This document shows, one piece after another, positions 44,970-55,509 of a stretch of DNA of 64,000 nt. The stretch comes from Phycobacter azelaicus (GTDB lineage Bacteria; Pseudomonadota; Alphaproteobacteria; Rhodobacterales; Rhodobacteraceae): contig NZ_WKFH01000003.1 of assembly GCF_014884385.1 (NCBI RefSeq), positions 248,001 through 312,000 on the forward strand, written 5' to 3'. Under the pieces are notes generated by a model. The model saw only the letters and a list, made by a program, of their open reading frames with translations, was not told the origin of the DNA and searched no databases. Both the position numbers and the translations under genes were made by a program. The stretch's first letter is position 1, and each line of letters begins with the position of its first letter.

Positions 44970-45164
44970 ATGCAGCATCTGGAAGAGCAGATCGCACATC
45001 TGACCCGCACCGTGGACGAACTCAGCGATGTGGTGGCCCGCCAGCAGGCCGAGCTGGACCGCCTGGGCCATCGGCTGCAAATGCTGCTCGAGCGAGAGGC
45101 AAGCCGCTCGCAGGAGGGGACCGGCGGTGTCATCTTCGCCGACGAGCGGCCGCCGCATTACTGA
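44970..45164 (+). CDS. slyX: SlyX family protein
   Basis: 64 residues: MQHLEEQIAHLTRTVDELSDVVARQQAELDRLGHRLQML, a heptad coiled coil, then the conserved tail ERPPHY found at the C-terminus of SlyX. GGAGAG precedes the ATG; the frame extends 18 codons without a site. Divergent from the enoyl-CoA hydratase. The cellular role of SlyX is unknown. Confidence 0.88.
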   Translation: MQHLEEQIAHLTRTVDELSDVVARQQAELDRLGHRLQMLLEREASRSQEGTGGVIFADERPPHY

Positions 45165-45238
45165 CGCCCAACGCTTGACAGCATGGAAAGGCATTTACGC
45201 CTATGCCAAACAGAAGAGAGCTCGTTGAACAGAAAGGC

Positions 45239-46867
45239 CTAGCCAGCTCTGGGGAAACGCTGTTCGGGAGGGTCCATGGTGTCGCGCCCAATCTTCAGGG
45301 AGGACCATTTGGTTTCCAGCATCCACTCCACGTCTTTACCAGACATGGGACGAGCAAAAAGATACCCCTGCCCCATCTGGCAATTGACCGATTGCAGAAA
45401 ATCCAACTCCTCAGGCGTTTCAACCCCTTCGGCGATGACCGACAGGTCCAACCCATGCGCAAGAGCCAGTATGCCAGCCACGATACGCTGGTTTTCCGGG
45501 CTGTCCTGAATGTGGGAAATGAAACTGCCGTCGATCTTGATGCTGTCAAAGGGCAACTGCCGCAGGTTGGAAAAAGCTGAAAAACCTGCCCCAAAATCGT
45601 CAAGCACAACGGTAACACCAAGGTCACGCAATTCAGCTAGCGCGCCTCGTGCCATTGCAAAATCGGACATAATCGCGGCTTCAGTAAGCTCAATGACGAG
45701 GCGATCCGGATCAAACCCCGTTTCTTCTAAGCTTTCCTTTATCCGCTCTACCAGGTGTCCGTCCCGGAACTGGGTGGGTGAAACGTTGAACGAAAGACGC
45801 AAGGCCGGGCTCCAGCCTTTTGCGGTCATCAAGGCTTGCCGAAGGACGCTCCACCCTAGGGAGGAGATCAAGCCCACATCTTCGGCAATTTGGATGAAGA
45901 CATCCGGTGGCACCACACCACGCGTTTCATGTGTCCAGCGGGCCAGCACCTCGAACCCACGCAATCTGCCTCCGGCAATATCAAAAACCGGATGGAAAAA
46001 CGGAATGATCTCGTCGTTTTCAACGGCATGCTGCAAATCAAGTTCCAAAGCCCTGCGTTCGCGCGCCTTTTTTTCAAGGGTGGTGTCGAACCAGGCGAAT
46101 TGCCCCCGCCCGCTTTTCTTGGCCGAATACAGCGCGTGATCGGCCCGTTGCAGCGCACTCGCCCGGACCTGTTCGGCGGTGAGACGAGCAAGCCCGATGC
46201 TGGTCCCAATAGAAAGGTGGACACCATTCTCAATGATCGGCTGCGATACGGATGCCAAGATGTGCTTAGCAATATTCTCGGCACGTTCAACGGATGCCCC
46301 AGGCGCCAGTGCGATAGCGAACTCATCCCCGCCAAGGCGCGCAACCAAATCGCCATCTTCCAACTCAGCCAGTAACCGCTCAGCTGTGCGCACGAGGACG
46401 AGGTCGCCGTATGCATGTCCGTGCACGTCATTAACCGCCTTGAAGCGGTCCAGGTCAAGCATCATGATGATCCCCTCCTGGATCATCCCAGTGCGACCCA
46501 GGGACTGCAGATGATCCATGAAAGCCCGACGGTTCGGAAGGCCCGTCAGGGCATCATTGAGGGCAACTTGCTGCGCCTGCCGTTCGGCATTGTCCCGTTC
46601 TGTCGCCAACTTTGACAGCTGGCGTGATCTGACGATCAAGGCCACCATCAGACCCGCTGTCAAGTTCAGGATAAGAACCGCCAGCTCGTCCAGTTCCCAA
46701 TCCTCGTGAGCGCGACTAAACTCGTAAAACTCCTCGAATAGCTCAAGCTCGGCACTGATCATAAACGTCAGTGCCGTACCCGCCGCAATCAGCAGGTACA
46801 CCCAGTTTTCCTTCAACCGATCAAGGAAAGATGACACGCAGTGGCTCCACCAGAAATAGCACTCCAC
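45239..46867 (-). CDS. Membrane GGDEF-EAL protein (cyclic di-GMP turnover)
   Basis: 542 residues. Two N-terminal membrane helices (about 15-35 LIAAGTALTFMISAELEL and 60-80 LAVLILNLTAGLMVALIV) precede a GGDEF domain with an intact LGGDEFAIAL and then an EAL domain whose signature reads FEVLARW. Other EAL residues are present (ELTEAAIM, LDDFGAGFSAFSNLRQLPFDSIKID, AEGVETPEEL, QGYLFARPM), so both activities are possible. The periplasmic sensor is very short. The start could also be a GTG ten codons on. Not clearly in an operon. Confidence 0.9.
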   Translation of the reverse strand: MECYFWWSHCVSSFLDRLKENWVYLLIAAGTALTFMISAELELFEEFYEFSRAHEDWELDELAVLILNLTAGLMVALIVRSRQLSKLATERDNAERQAQQVALNDALTGLPNRRAFMDHLQSLGRTGMIQEGIIMMLDLDRFKAVNDVHGHAYGDLVLVRTAERLLAELEDGDLVARLGGDEFAIALAPGASVERAENIAKHILASVSQPIIENGVHLSIGTSIGLARLTAEQVRASALQRADHALYSAKKSGRGQFAWFDTTLEKKARERRALELDLQHAVENDEIIPFFHPVFDIAGGRLRGFEVLARWTHETRGVVPPDVFIQIAEDVGLISSLGWSVLRQALMTAKGWSPALRLSFNVSPTQFRDGHLVERIKESLEETGFDPDRLVIELTEAAIMSDFAMARGALAELRDLGVTVVLDDFGAGFSAFSNLRQLPFDSIKIDGSFISHIQDSPENQRIVAGILALAHGLDLSVIAEGVETPEELDFLQSVNCQMGQGYLFARPMSGKDVEWMLETKWSSLKIGRDTMDPPEQRFPRAG

Positions 46868-46977
46868 TCCAGTGCTATACGAGCTTTCCTAACATCCTGT
46901 TCAGTCAGAAAGGCCTCTTTTCCTAAAGCTTTAGACACCTCCTAACGCTGCAGGAGTCCCGTCCGGAGCCTGTTCGC

Positions 46978-49900
46978 CTAGATCTCTTCCACATCCAGAA
47001 CCCCTTCAAGGGATTTCAAAGCACCTTTTATTTGCGGATTGATCGGAAAAACCTGCCCGAGATCCATCTCCACATCTCCAGGCAGACCGGGATCCTGCAA
47101 GTACATCAGCACCTCGCCTCGGCTGGCGTTTCGAGCTGCCGATTTGGCATCCTCCAACACGCGCGCCACGGTGGCAATGGCGCCGGGATCACTGACATAG
47201 ACCCGCAGGGAGCTTTTGCCTGCATCAGCAATCGCGGCATCAACCGGTCCGACGGACCTGACCAGTAGCTTCAACTGATCACTTTCCATGGTGGCCTCGG
47301 CCGTGATCACGACCTTGGCGCCAGTCTCGAGGAACTCTCTAGATTTTTCCAGAACTTCCGAGAATAGAGTCACCTCGAAGGCGCCGCTCGGATCGCTGAG
47401 CTGTGCAAAGGCAAAGCGGTTGCCGCGCGCCGATTTCCGTTCTTGCCGTCCGGCGACCACCCCGGCCATTTTCGCCATGAAGGGGCCGCGCTCGGCCTTG
47501 GAGGTGACCTCATCCAGGGTCAGCACGTCCTTGCGTTTCAGGGCGGGCATGTAGTCGTCCAGCGGATGCCCTGACAGGTAAAAGCCGATCGCCTTGAACT
47601 CCTCGCTCAAGCGTTCGGCAGGCAGCCAGTCGGGCGTGCCCGCAAGACGCGGCTCGGGCAGATCATCGCCCGCCTCGCCAAAGAGCGACACCTGGTTGGA
47701 GTTCTTCTGCTCGTGGATCGCGGCAGAGTAATTCACCAGCCCCTCAAGGCTTTCGAACAGACGGCGGCGGTTGCCGTCAAGCTGATCAAAGGCCCCGGCC
47801 CGCACCAGCATCTCAAGCGGCCGCTTGCCGACCTTCTTGAGGTTCACCCGGCGGGCAAAGTCGAAGATGCTGACAAAGGGCCGCTCGGTTCCATCCTCGC
47901 GCCGCGCCGCTGTTACCAGCCGCATCACATCGACACCGACGTTTTTGAGGGCGCCCAGCGCATAAACCAGCTCACCATTGACCACGTTGAAGGTCGCTTC
48001 GGAGCGGTTCACGCAGGGCGGCACGTAAGGCAGGCTCAGCCCCTTGCGGACCTCTTCGAAATAGATCGCCAGCTTGTCCGTGAGGTGAATATCGCAGTTC
48101 ATGACCCCGGCCATGAACTCGACCGGGTGGTTCGCCTTCAGCCAGGCAGTCTGGTAGGAAACCACCGCATAGGCAGCCGCGTGGGATTTATTGAAGCCGT
48201 AGTTGGCGAATTTCTCCAGAAGGTCGAAAACCTCCGACGCCTTCTTCTTGTCGACGCCATTCTCCGCCGCGCCCTTTTCGAATTTGGGGCGTTCGGCATC
48301 CATCGCCTCTTTGATCTTCTTACCCATTGCACGGCGCAAAAGGTCCGCGCCGCCAAGGGAGTAGCCCGCCATCACCTGGGCGATCTGCATCACCTGTTCC
48401 TGATAAACGATGATGCCTTGGGTTTCTTCCAAAATATGGTCGATAAGCGGGTGGACCGAGGTGATCTCGCGCTGGCCGTTCTTCACCTCGCAATAGGTCG
48501 GAATATTCTCCATCGGACCCGGACGATAAAGCGCCACCAGCGCCACGATATCCTCGATACAGGTGGGTTTCATGCGCTTGAGCGCATCCATCATGCCGGT
48601 GGATTCCACCTGGAAGACGGCAACGGTCTTGGCGGCGGAGTAGAGTTTATAAGAGGCCTCATCATCCAGCGGGATGGCGTTGATCTCGTTCACGGCGCCT
48701 TCCGGCGGGTCATAAAGCTGGGTGCCATCGGCGGCCACATGCAGATCGCGCCCCGACTGGCGAATGAGATCCACCGCATTCTGGATCACGGTCAGGGTCT
48801 TCAGGCCAAGGAAGTCAAACTTCACCAAGCCCGCCTGCTCAACCCATTTCATGTTGAACTGGGTTGCCGGCATATCGGAACGCGGATCCTGATAGAGCGG
48901 CACCAGCGCATCCAAGGGCCGGTCCCCGATCACGACGCCCGCCGCGTGGGTCGAGGCATTCCTCAAAAGCCCCTCGACCTGCTGACCATAGGTCAGAAGA
49001 CGGTCCACCACGGGTTCATTCTTGGCCTCTTCGCGCAGCCGGGGTTCGTCCTGCAGGGCCTTTTCGATGGAAACGGGTTTCACCCCTTCGACAGGGATCA
49101 TCTTCGACAGGCGATCCACCTGCCCATAGGGCATCTGCAAGACACGGCCAATGTCGCGCACCGCCGCCTTGGACAGGAGCGCACCGAAGGTGATGATCTG
49201 CCCCACCTTGTCGCGCCCGTATTTCTCTTGAACGTAGCGGATCACCTCTTCGCGCCGATCCATGCAGAAGTCGATGTCGAAGTCGGGCATCGACACCCGT
49301 TCGGGATTGAGGAAGCGTTCGAACAGAAGGCTGTAGCGCAAGGGGTCAAGGTCGGTAATGGTCAGCGCATAGGCCACCAAAGAGCCCGCGCCCGAGCCAC
49401 GGCCCGGCCCCACCGGAATGCCGTGTTCCTTGCCCCATTTGATGAAGTCGGCAACGATCAGGAAGTAGCCGGGGAAGCCCATGCCCTCGATGATGTCCAG
49501 CTCGAAATCGAGCCGTTTCTGGTATTCCTCGACACTGACCGCGTGGGGGATCACCGCAAGCCGGTTCTGCAGGCCCTCATTGGCCTGGCGGCGCAGCTCC
49601 TGCACCTCGTCATCGGCGAATTTCGGCAGGATCGGATCGCGCCGGTAAGCCATGAAGGCGCACCGCTTGGCGATTTCGACGGTGTTCTCAACCGCCTCGG
49701 GCAGGTCGGCGAACAGCGTCACCATCTCCTGCTGGCTTTTGAAATAGTGCTGCGCGGTCAGGCGGCGGCGCGGCTCGGACTGGTCGACATAGGCCCCCTC
49801 CGCGATGCAGATCATCGCATCATGGGCCTCGTACATCTCGGTATTTGGGAAGTAGACGTCATTGGTGGCGACCAGCGGCAGATCCATCGCATAGGCCATC

Positions 49901-50490
49901 TCCACGTGGCCACGCTCGGTCAGCTTTTCCGCCTCGGGCTGACCATCCTCGCCCGGATGACGCTGCAACTCCACATAGAGCCGATCCGGATAGATCTGTC
50001 TCAGGCGCTGCATCAGCGCCTCGGCCGCCGGGCGCTGCCCCTGTTGCAAAAGCTTTCCCACCGGCCCATTCGGCCCGCCTGAAAGGCAGATCAACCCTTC
50101 GGAGTTCGCCTCCAGTTCTTCCAGCGTGACCTGAGGCAACTGCCCGCCCTTGTCCACGTAAAGACAGGAGGAGAGCTTCATCAGATGCTCGTATCCGGTT
50201 TCATTCTGCGCCAAGAGAACGACAGGGGCTGGCGCTTTGGGGCGCTCTCCCGGCTCGCTTTTCTCGAAGCTCACATCCACCTGGCAGCCGATGATCGGCT
50301 GGACCCCGGCCCCCGACAAGGTAACTGAGAACTCCAGCGCCGAGAACATCGCATTGGTGTCCGTGACCGCGATGGCAGGCATGTCGTTTGCCTTGCACAG
50401 GTCAGGTAGCTTCTTGAGCCGCAGCGCGCCCTCCAGAAGCGAGTATTCGGTGTGGGTGCGCAGGTGAATGAATCGGGGGGCGTCTGTCAT
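46978..50490 (-). CDS. dnaE: DNA polymerase III subunit alpha
   Basis: 1170 residues, the replicative polymerase. The N-terminal PHP domain starts FIHLRTHTEYSLLEGALR. The catalytic palm has GPGRGSGAGSLVAYAL and MPDFDIDFCMDRREEVI; the tau-binding and OB-fold region is at the end (RGPFMAKMAGVVAGRQERKS). Length is normal for the alphaproteobacterial DnaE1 type. It is divergent from the xdh genes. Confidence 0.97.
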   Translation of the reverse strand: MTDAPRFIHLRTHTEYSLLEGALRLKKLPDLCKANDMPAIAVTDTNAMFSALEFSVTLSGAGVQPIIGCQVDVSFEKSEPGERPKAPAPVVLLAQNETGYEHLMKLSSCLYVDKGGQLPQVTLEELEANSEGLICLSGGPNGPVGKLLQQGQRPAAEALMQRLRQIYPDRLYVELQRHPGEDGQPEAEKLTERGHVEMAYAMDLPLVATNDVYFPNTEMYEAHDAMICIAEGAYVDQSEPRRRLTAQHYFKSQQEMVTLFADLPEAVENTVEIAKRCAFMAYRRDPILPKFADDEVQELRRQANEGLQNRLAVIPHAVSVEEYQKRLDFELDIIEGMGFPGYFLIVADFIKWGKEHGIPVGPGRGSGAGSLVAYALTITDLDPLRYSLLFERFLNPERVSMPDFDIDFCMDRREEVIRYVQEKYGRDKVGQIITFGALLSKAAVRDIGRVLQMPYGQVDRLSKMIPVEGVKPVSIEKALQDEPRLREEAKNEPVVDRLLTYGQQVEGLLRNASTHAAGVVIGDRPLDALVPLYQDPRSDMPATQFNMKWVEQAGLVKFDFLGLKTLTVIQNAVDLIRQSGRDLHVAADGTQLYDPPEGAVNEINAIPLDDEASYKLYSAAKTVAVFQVESTGMMDALKRMKPTCIEDIVALVALYRPGPMENIPTYCEVKNGQREITSVHPLIDHILEETQGIIVYQEQVMQIAQVMAGYSLGGADLLRRAMGKKIKEAMDAERPKFEKGAAENGVDKKKASEVFDLLEKFANYGFNKSHAAAYAVVSYQTAWLKANHPVEFMAGVMNCDIHLTDKLAIYFEEVRKGLSLPYVPPCVNRSEATFNVVNGELVYALGALKNVGVDVMRLVTAARREDGTERPFVSIFDFARRVNLKKVGKRPLEMLVRAGAFDQLDGNRRRLFESLEGLVNYSAAIHEQKNSNQVSLFGEAGDDLPEPRLAGTPDWLPAERLSEEFKAIGFYLSGHPLDDYMPALKRKDVLTLDEVTSKAERGPFMAKMAGVVAGRQERKSARGNRFAFAQLSDPSGAFEVTLFSEVLEKSREFLETGAKVVITAEATMESDQLKLLVRSVGPVDAAIADAGKSSLRVYVSDPGAIATVARVLEDAKSAARNASRGEVLMYLQDPGLPGDVEMDLGQVFPINPQIKGALKSLEGVLDVEEI

Positions 50491-50877
50491 GCCGATAGGC
50501 TATCCGATCCGATGCGCGGGATAAAAGCGCATTCGTCAGGAAGCCAAAGACGAAGGCCCATAGCCCGAAAAAGCCCCCATTTGCACGAATAATAAGCGCG
50601 ATTTTCAGAAATATCAGAAAAGACCTTAAGAGCCTTCGGCAAACTCAGGCCAACCACTTGATCCCTAACCCACTCATAATACTCAAAGACCCCTCTTTGG
50701 GCGGTCAGCCCTGCCTGTTTGTCGAAATATGAAAGCAAGCGTCGCTTTTTCTTGCCAGACAGCGCCCTGCCTTTCTACTCTGCTTCGTATAACACGGATA
50801 AACCCCGCTGGCTCTTCTACGTCGCATCGAAGGGTCCGCCATTTGGGGAAACAGGGTAAGGCGACGGGTTTCACAAG
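50491..50877. other. Divergent intergenic region dnaE/xdhA
   Basis: About 390 bases carrying both promoters. An 83-codon minus frame here lacks family features. I see no clear operator or riboswitch. Confidence 0.5.
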
Positions 50878-52239
50878 ATGACAATCACCTTTCATCTGAA
50901 CGGTGAGGAGGTAGCGTTGAAGGATGCAGATCCTTCGGCAACGCTGCTTGATTGGCTGCGCGAAGAGCGGGGGCTCTGCGGCACCAAGGAAGGCTGCAAC
51001 GAGGGCGACTGCGGTGCCTGCACGGTGATGGTTACGGACGCGCGCGGGGCCAAGCCGCTCAACGCCTGCATCCTGTTCCTGCCGCAGCTCAATGGCAAAT
51101 CGGTGCGCACCGTCGAGGGCGCCTCCGGGCCGGATGGCAGCCTCCACCCGGTTCAGAGCGCCATGATCGATCATCACGGCAGCCAATGCGGCTTCTGCAC
51201 CCCCGGTTTTGTGATGTCGATGGTCACCGCCCACAAGGACGGCGCGCGGGATTTCGATGATCGCCTCGCCGGGAACCTCTGCCGCTGCACCGGCTATGCC
51301 CCGATCATCCGCGCCGCCGAGGCTGCCGCAGATCAGCCCGTGCCGGAGTGGATCGCTGCGGAGGCGCCCGCCAAGGCGGCGCCGCTGGAGAACATGCCGA
51401 CCTCATCAGACGCGCTGGCCGCGCTTTATGCCGCCAACCCCGACGCGACCCTTGTGGCCGGGGCGACGGATGTGGGCTTGTGGGTCACCAAGGGGCTGCG
51501 CGATCTCTCCCAGATGATCTTTCTCGATGCCTGCGAGGATCTGAAACAGATCGAGATCACCGAAAAGACCGTTCGGATCGGCGCCATGGTGGACATGAAC
51601 CGGATGCGCGCCGCCATCGCGCCCCTGCATCCCTCATACGGCGAGATGATCCGCCGCTATGCTTCGCAACAGGTGCGCGCGGCCGCCACGGTGGGGGGCA
51701 ATATCGCCAATGGGTCGCCCATCGGGGACAACCCGCCTGCCCTCATTGCGCTGGGGGCGACGCTGCACCTGCGCCGGGGAAATGCCCGCCGCGAGTTGCC
51801 GCTTGAGGAGTTCTTCCTAGACTACGGCAAGCAGGACCGCCAGCCCGGCGAATTCGTAGAGGCGGTCTCTTTCCCGCGTCAGCCAGATCACCTGCGCGTC
51901 TACAAGCTCTCGAAACGGTTCGATCAGGACATTTCGGCGGTGCTGGGCGCCTTCAATATCCGGGTTGAGAATGGCGTCGTCCATTCCGCCCACATCGCCT
52001 TTGGCGGCATGGCGGGCGTGCCGAAACGGGCGCCCCATGTGGAGACAGCCCTGATGGGCCAGCCCTGGACTCCGGCGACGATCACCCTAGCCCAAGGCGC
52101 ATTTGGCAAGGACTTCACCCCGATGAGCGACATGCGCGCCTCGGACGCCTACCGGCTCGACTGCGCCCGCAACATGCTCTTGCGCTATTTCGCGGATCTG
52201 GCGGGTGAAGCCGTCAGCGTGCTGGAGGTGAGCCAATGA
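50878..52239 (+). CDS. xdhA: Xanthine dehydrogenase small subunit (FeS and FAD)
   Basis: 453 residues. Two [2Fe-2S] domains come first: LCGTKEGCNEGDCGACTV (plant-type cluster) and CGFCTPGFVMSM...GNLCRCTGYAPI. An FAD-binding CO-dehydrogenase flavoprotein domain begins near residue 185 (LYAANPDATLVAGATDVGL) and has ATVGGNIANGSPIGDNPPALIALGA. With XdhB it oxidises hypoxanthine and xanthine to urate and passes electrons to NAD. The stop overlaps the xdhB start by four bases. Confidence 0.96.
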   Translation: MTITFHLNGEEVALKDADPSATLLDWLREERGLCGTKEGCNEGDCGACTVMVTDARGAKPLNACILFLPQLNGKSVRTVEGASGPDGSLHPVQSAMIDHHGSQCGFCTPGFVMSMVTAHKDGARDFDDRLAGNLCRCTGYAPIIRAAEAAADQPVPEWIAAEAPAKAAPLENMPTSSDALAALYAANPDATLVAGATDVGLWVTKGLRDLSQMIFLDACEDLKQIEITEKTVRIGAMVDMNRMRAAIAPLHPSYGEMIRRYASQQVRAAATVGGNIANGSPIGDNPPALIALGATLHLRRGNARRELPLEEFFLDYGKQDRQPGEFVEAVSFPRQPDHLRVYKLSKRFDQDISAVLGAFNIRVENGVVHSAHIAFGGMAGVPKRAPHVETALMGQPWTPATITLAQGAFGKDFTPMSDMRASDAYRLDCARNMLLRYFADLAGEAVSVLEVSQ

Positions 52240-54533
52240 GCGTAGCAAAGCCCCTCCCCCATGATGCCGCCCGCCTGCATGTGACCGGTGCAGCCCGCTA
52301 TGTGGACGATACCCCCACCCCGCGCGGCACATTGCACCTGGCCTTTGGTCTTTCCTCCATCGCCAAGGGGTGGATCACCTCGATGGATCTAGCCCCGGTG
52401 CGCAGCTGCCCCGGCGTGGTTGCAGTGCTGACTGCAGAGGATCTGCCGTTTGACAATGACGTATCGCCATCAAACCACGACGAGCCGCTGTTGTCGGATG
52501 GCACCGTCAACTATGTGGGCCAGCCAGTGTTTCTGGTGGTTGCCAGCAGCCACCGGGCGGCGCGCATTGCGGCGCGAAACGCCATCATTGAATATTCAGA
52601 GGAAACGCCGCTTCTGACCCTGGACGAGGCGCTTGCCGCAAACAGCCGGTTCGAGGAAGGCCCGCGCATCTATGAGAAAGGCGATGCCGCAGGAGCCATC
52701 GCTGCCGCTCCGCGCGTGGTGGAAGGTAGCTTTGAACTAGGCGGGCAGGAACACTTCTATCTGGAAGGTCAAGCCGCGCTGGCCCTGCCGCAAGAGGATG
52801 GCGGAATGCTGGTCAACTCCTCTACCCAGCACCCCACCGAGATCCAGCACAAGGTGGCCGATGCGATTGGCCTGCCGATGCATGCGGTGCGGGTCGAAAC
52901 CCGGCGCATGGGCGGCGGCTTTGGTGGCAAGGAAAGCCAAGGCAACGCGCTGGCGGTTGCCTGCGCCGTTGCCGCGCGCCACACCGGCCTACCTTGCAAG
53001 ATGCGCTATGATCGTGACGACGACATGGTCATTACCGGCAAGCGCCATGCCTTCCGTATCTCCTATCGCGCGGGGTTCGATGCTGATGGGCGGCTTTTGG
53101 GGGTGGAGTTCACCCATCTGGTGAACTGCGGCTGGGCGCAGGATCTTTCGCTGCCAGTGGCCGACCGCGCCATGCTGCATGCCGACAATGCCTATGCGAT
53201 CCCGGCGATCCGCATCGAAAGCCATCGACTGAAGACCAACCTGCAAAGCGCCACCGCCTATCGCGGATTTGGCGGCCCGCAGGGTATGGTCGGGATCGAG
53301 CGGGTGATGGATCACATCGCACATGACCTAGGCCTTGATCCGGTTGAGCTGCGGCGTCGCAACTATTATGCCGCCCCCGGTACCGCTAAGGGCGACAATA
53401 CCACGCCCTATGGAATGGAAGTCAGTGATTTCGAGCTGCACGAGATGACCGCGCAGCTGCTCGACAGCGCCGACTACGCCGCCCGCAAGGAAGATATCAC
53501 CGCCTGGAATGCAGGCCAGACCCACCTGAAGCGCGGCCTGGCCTTCTCGCCGGTAAAATTCGGAATCTCCTTCACGCTGACACATCTGAACCAGGCAGGC
53601 GCCTTGGTGCATGTCTATCAGGACGGCTCGGTCCATCTGAACCACGGCGGCACTGAAATGGGACAGGGGTTGTTCCAGAAGGTGGCGCAGGTCGCCGCAA
53701 GCCGCTTTGGCATCCCCTTGGAGAAGGTGAAGATCACCGCAACCGACACCGCCAAGGTGCCCAACACCTCCGCCACAGCAGCCTCCTCCGGGTCGGACCT
53801 CAACGGGATGGCGGTCAAGGCGGCCTGCGACATCATCCGCGCCCGCATGGCCGAGCATCTGGCTAACCTGCATCAGATCAACCCCTCCCACGTGGTTTTC
53901 GACGGAGGCATGGTCCGTATCGGCGATGCACGCGAGATCACGTTCAATGAGGCCGCGAAACTCTGCTATGAAGGTCGGATAAGCCTCTCTTCCACCGGTT
54001 TCTACAAAACACCGAAACTGAATTGGGACCGGATCAAAGGCGAAGGCCGCCCGTTCTTCTATTTCGCCTATGGCGCCGCCCTGACCGAGGTGGTCGTGGA
54101 CCGGCTGACCGGCGAAAACCGCATCCTGCGCGCCGACATCCTGCATGATGCGGGTGCCTCGCTGAACCCTGCTCTGGACATCGGCCAGGTCGAAGGCGGC
54201 TATGTGCAGGGCGCAGGCTGGCTGACGACCGAGGAACTGGTCTGGGACGGCAAAGGCACTTTGCGCACCCATGCGCCCTCGACCTATAAGATCCCCGCCT
54301 GCTCAGACCGGCCCGATGTGTTCAACGTGGCCCTTTTCAACGGGCAGAACCGCGAGGACACCATTTATCGCTCCAAGGCGGTGGGCGAGCCGCCTTTCAT
54401 GCTGGGCATTTCCGCCTGGCTGGCCCTTTCGGATGCGGTTGCCAGCTTTGGCACTACCTACCCGGCGCTGAACGCCCCCGCCACGGCGGAAGAGATCTGG
54501 CACGCGGCGCGGAGGGTCTCTGATGGGGTTTGA
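52236..54533 (+). CDS. xdhB: Xanthine dehydrogenase large subunit (molybdopterin)
   Basis: 765 residues, the Moco-binding catalytic subunit. It has GAARYVDDTPTPRGTLHLAFGLS at the start, GGQEHFYLEGQAALALPQEDGGMLVNSSTQHP, GGGFGGKESQ and TAYRGFGGPQGMVGIERVMDHIA with the substrate-binding arginine. Molybdopterin contacts are in NHGGTEMGQGLFQKVAQVAA and the active-site glutamate in KAVGEPPFMLG. It forms a heterotetramer with XdhA. The C-terminus overlaps xdhC by 11 bases. Confidence 0.96.
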   Translation: MSVAKPLPHDAARLHVTGAARYVDDTPTPRGTLHLAFGLSSIAKGWITSMDLAPVRSCPGVVAVLTAEDLPFDNDVSPSNHDEPLLSDGTVNYVGQPVFLVVASSHRAARIAARNAIIEYSEETPLLTLDEALAANSRFEEGPRIYEKGDAAGAIAAAPRVVEGSFELGGQEHFYLEGQAALALPQEDGGMLVNSSTQHPTEIQHKVADAIGLPMHAVRVETRRMGGGFGGKESQGNALAVACAVAARHTGLPCKMRYDRDDDMVITGKRHAFRISYRAGFDADGRLLGVEFTHLVNCGWAQDLSLPVADRAMLHADNAYAIPAIRIESHRLKTNLQSATAYRGFGGPQGMVGIERVMDHIAHDLGLDPVELRRRNYYAAPGTAKGDNTTPYGMEVSDFELHEMTAQLLDSADYAARKEDITAWNAGQTHLKRGLAFSPVKFGISFTLTHLNQAGALVHVYQDGSVHLNHGGTEMGQGLFQKVAQVAASRFGIPLEKVKITATDTAKVPNTSATAASSGSDLNGMAVKAACDIIRARMAEHLANLHQINPSHVVFDGGMVRIGDAREITFNEAAKLCYEGRISLSSTGFYKTPKLNWDRIKGEGRPFFYFAYGAALTEVVVDRLTGENRILRADILHDAGASLNPALDIGQVEGGYVQGAGWLTTEELVWDGKGTLRTHAPSTYKIPACSDRPDVFNVALFNGQNREDTIYRSKAVGEPPFMLGISAWLALSDAVASFGTTYPALNAPATAEEIWHAARRVSDGV

Positions 54534-55509
54534 CCTTGAGGGCCTGAAAGCCGCCGTGGCGACCCACGGACGTGTCACCCGCGTGGTGATTGCGGCGATC
54601 CGCGGTTCCTCCCCCCGTGAAGTTGGCGCGGCGATGCTGGTGTGGTGCACCGAAGATGGCTTTGCCCAGTCCGGCACCATAGGCGGCGGCGCGCTGGAGT
54701 ATGAAGCGGCGCAGCGGGCTGCATCGCAGGACACACCCTCAATTCTCAGCACCCACGCGCTGGGGCCGGATCTGGGCCAATGCTGCGGCGGATCGGTCAC
54801 ATTGCTGAGCGAGGTCTTCGAGGTCATCGATCTGGACGCCTTGAATCACGACGTGATCGCCCGGCCCGCTGGCGGCAAAAGCAACATGCCGCTCTCCATC
54901 CACCGCAGGCTGTCCAGGCTTCGAAATCAGGGGGAGTACCCGCAGGCGCAGCTGATCGACGGCTGGATGATCGAGCCCGTGCACCGCCCCAATCGCCCGC
55001 TTTGGATCTGGGGCGCAGGGCATGTGGGTCGCGCGCTGGTCGATGTTCTGTCTCCACTGCCAGATCACGCAATCACATGGGTCGATACCGCCGCAGATCG
55101 GTTTCCCCAGTCCATTCACGGTGGCGTGACCCCTGTTTGGGCTGAAAATCCGGCTCTATTGGTAGCCCACGCGCCGTCATCTGCACAACATCTGGTCCTA
55201 ACCTATTCCCATGAGCTGGATCTGGCGCTATGCCACGCCCTGCTGAAACACGATTTTGCATTTGCTGGTCTGATCGGGTCTGCCACAAAGTGGGCACGCT
55301 TCCGGTCTCGCCTTGCCGCTCTAGGGCACGGCCCGGAGCAGATCACGCGGATCACCTGTCCGATTGGGGATCCCAACTTAGGCAAGCACCCGCAGATGAT
55401 AGCGATCGGTGTGGCAGCGCAACTGCTGGCGCTTGACGCCCGGCACGAGACAACACCCGCCGCATCAGATGGCGCAGAAGTAAAACAGTGGAAGGATCGC
55501 CGCGCGTGA
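54523..55509 (+). CDS. xdhC: XdhC, molybdenum cofactor insertion chaperone
   Basis: 328 residues: an N-terminal XdhC/CoxI domain (RVTRVVIAAIRGSSPREVGAAMLV, QSGTIGGGALEYEAA, LGPDLGQCCGGSV) and a Rossmann-like C-terminal half (LWIWGAGHVGRALVDVL, FAGLIGSATKWARFRSRLAALGH). It binds Moco, favours its sulfurated form and loads it into XdhB. Its TGA is overlapped by the GTG start of the transporter ATPase. Confidence 0.93.
   Translation: MGFDLEGLKAAVATHGRVTRVVIAAIRGSSPREVGAAMLVWCTEDGFAQSGTIGGGALEYEAAQRAASQDTPSILSTHALGPDLGQCCGGSVTLLSEVFEVIDLDALNHDVIARPAGGKSNMPLSIHRRLSRLRNQGEYPQAQLIDGWMIEPVHRPNRPLWIWGAGHVGRALVDVLSPLPDHAITWVDTAADRFPQSIHGGVTPVWAENPALLVAHAPSSAQHLVLTYSHELDLALCHALLKHDFAFAGLIGSATKWARFRSRLAALGHGPEQITRITCPIGDPNLGKHPQMIAIGVAAQLLALDARHETTPAASDGAEVKQWKDRRA

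Noticed and set aside
47713..50082. A 789-codon plus-strand frame opposite dnaE
   Set aside because: It is the mirror of a real high-GC gene and has no family features; long antisense frames are common in such DNA.
50487..50738. An 83-codon minus frame between dnaE and xdhA
   Set aside because: No ribosome site or recognisable motif, and it overlaps the dnaE start and the promoter region.
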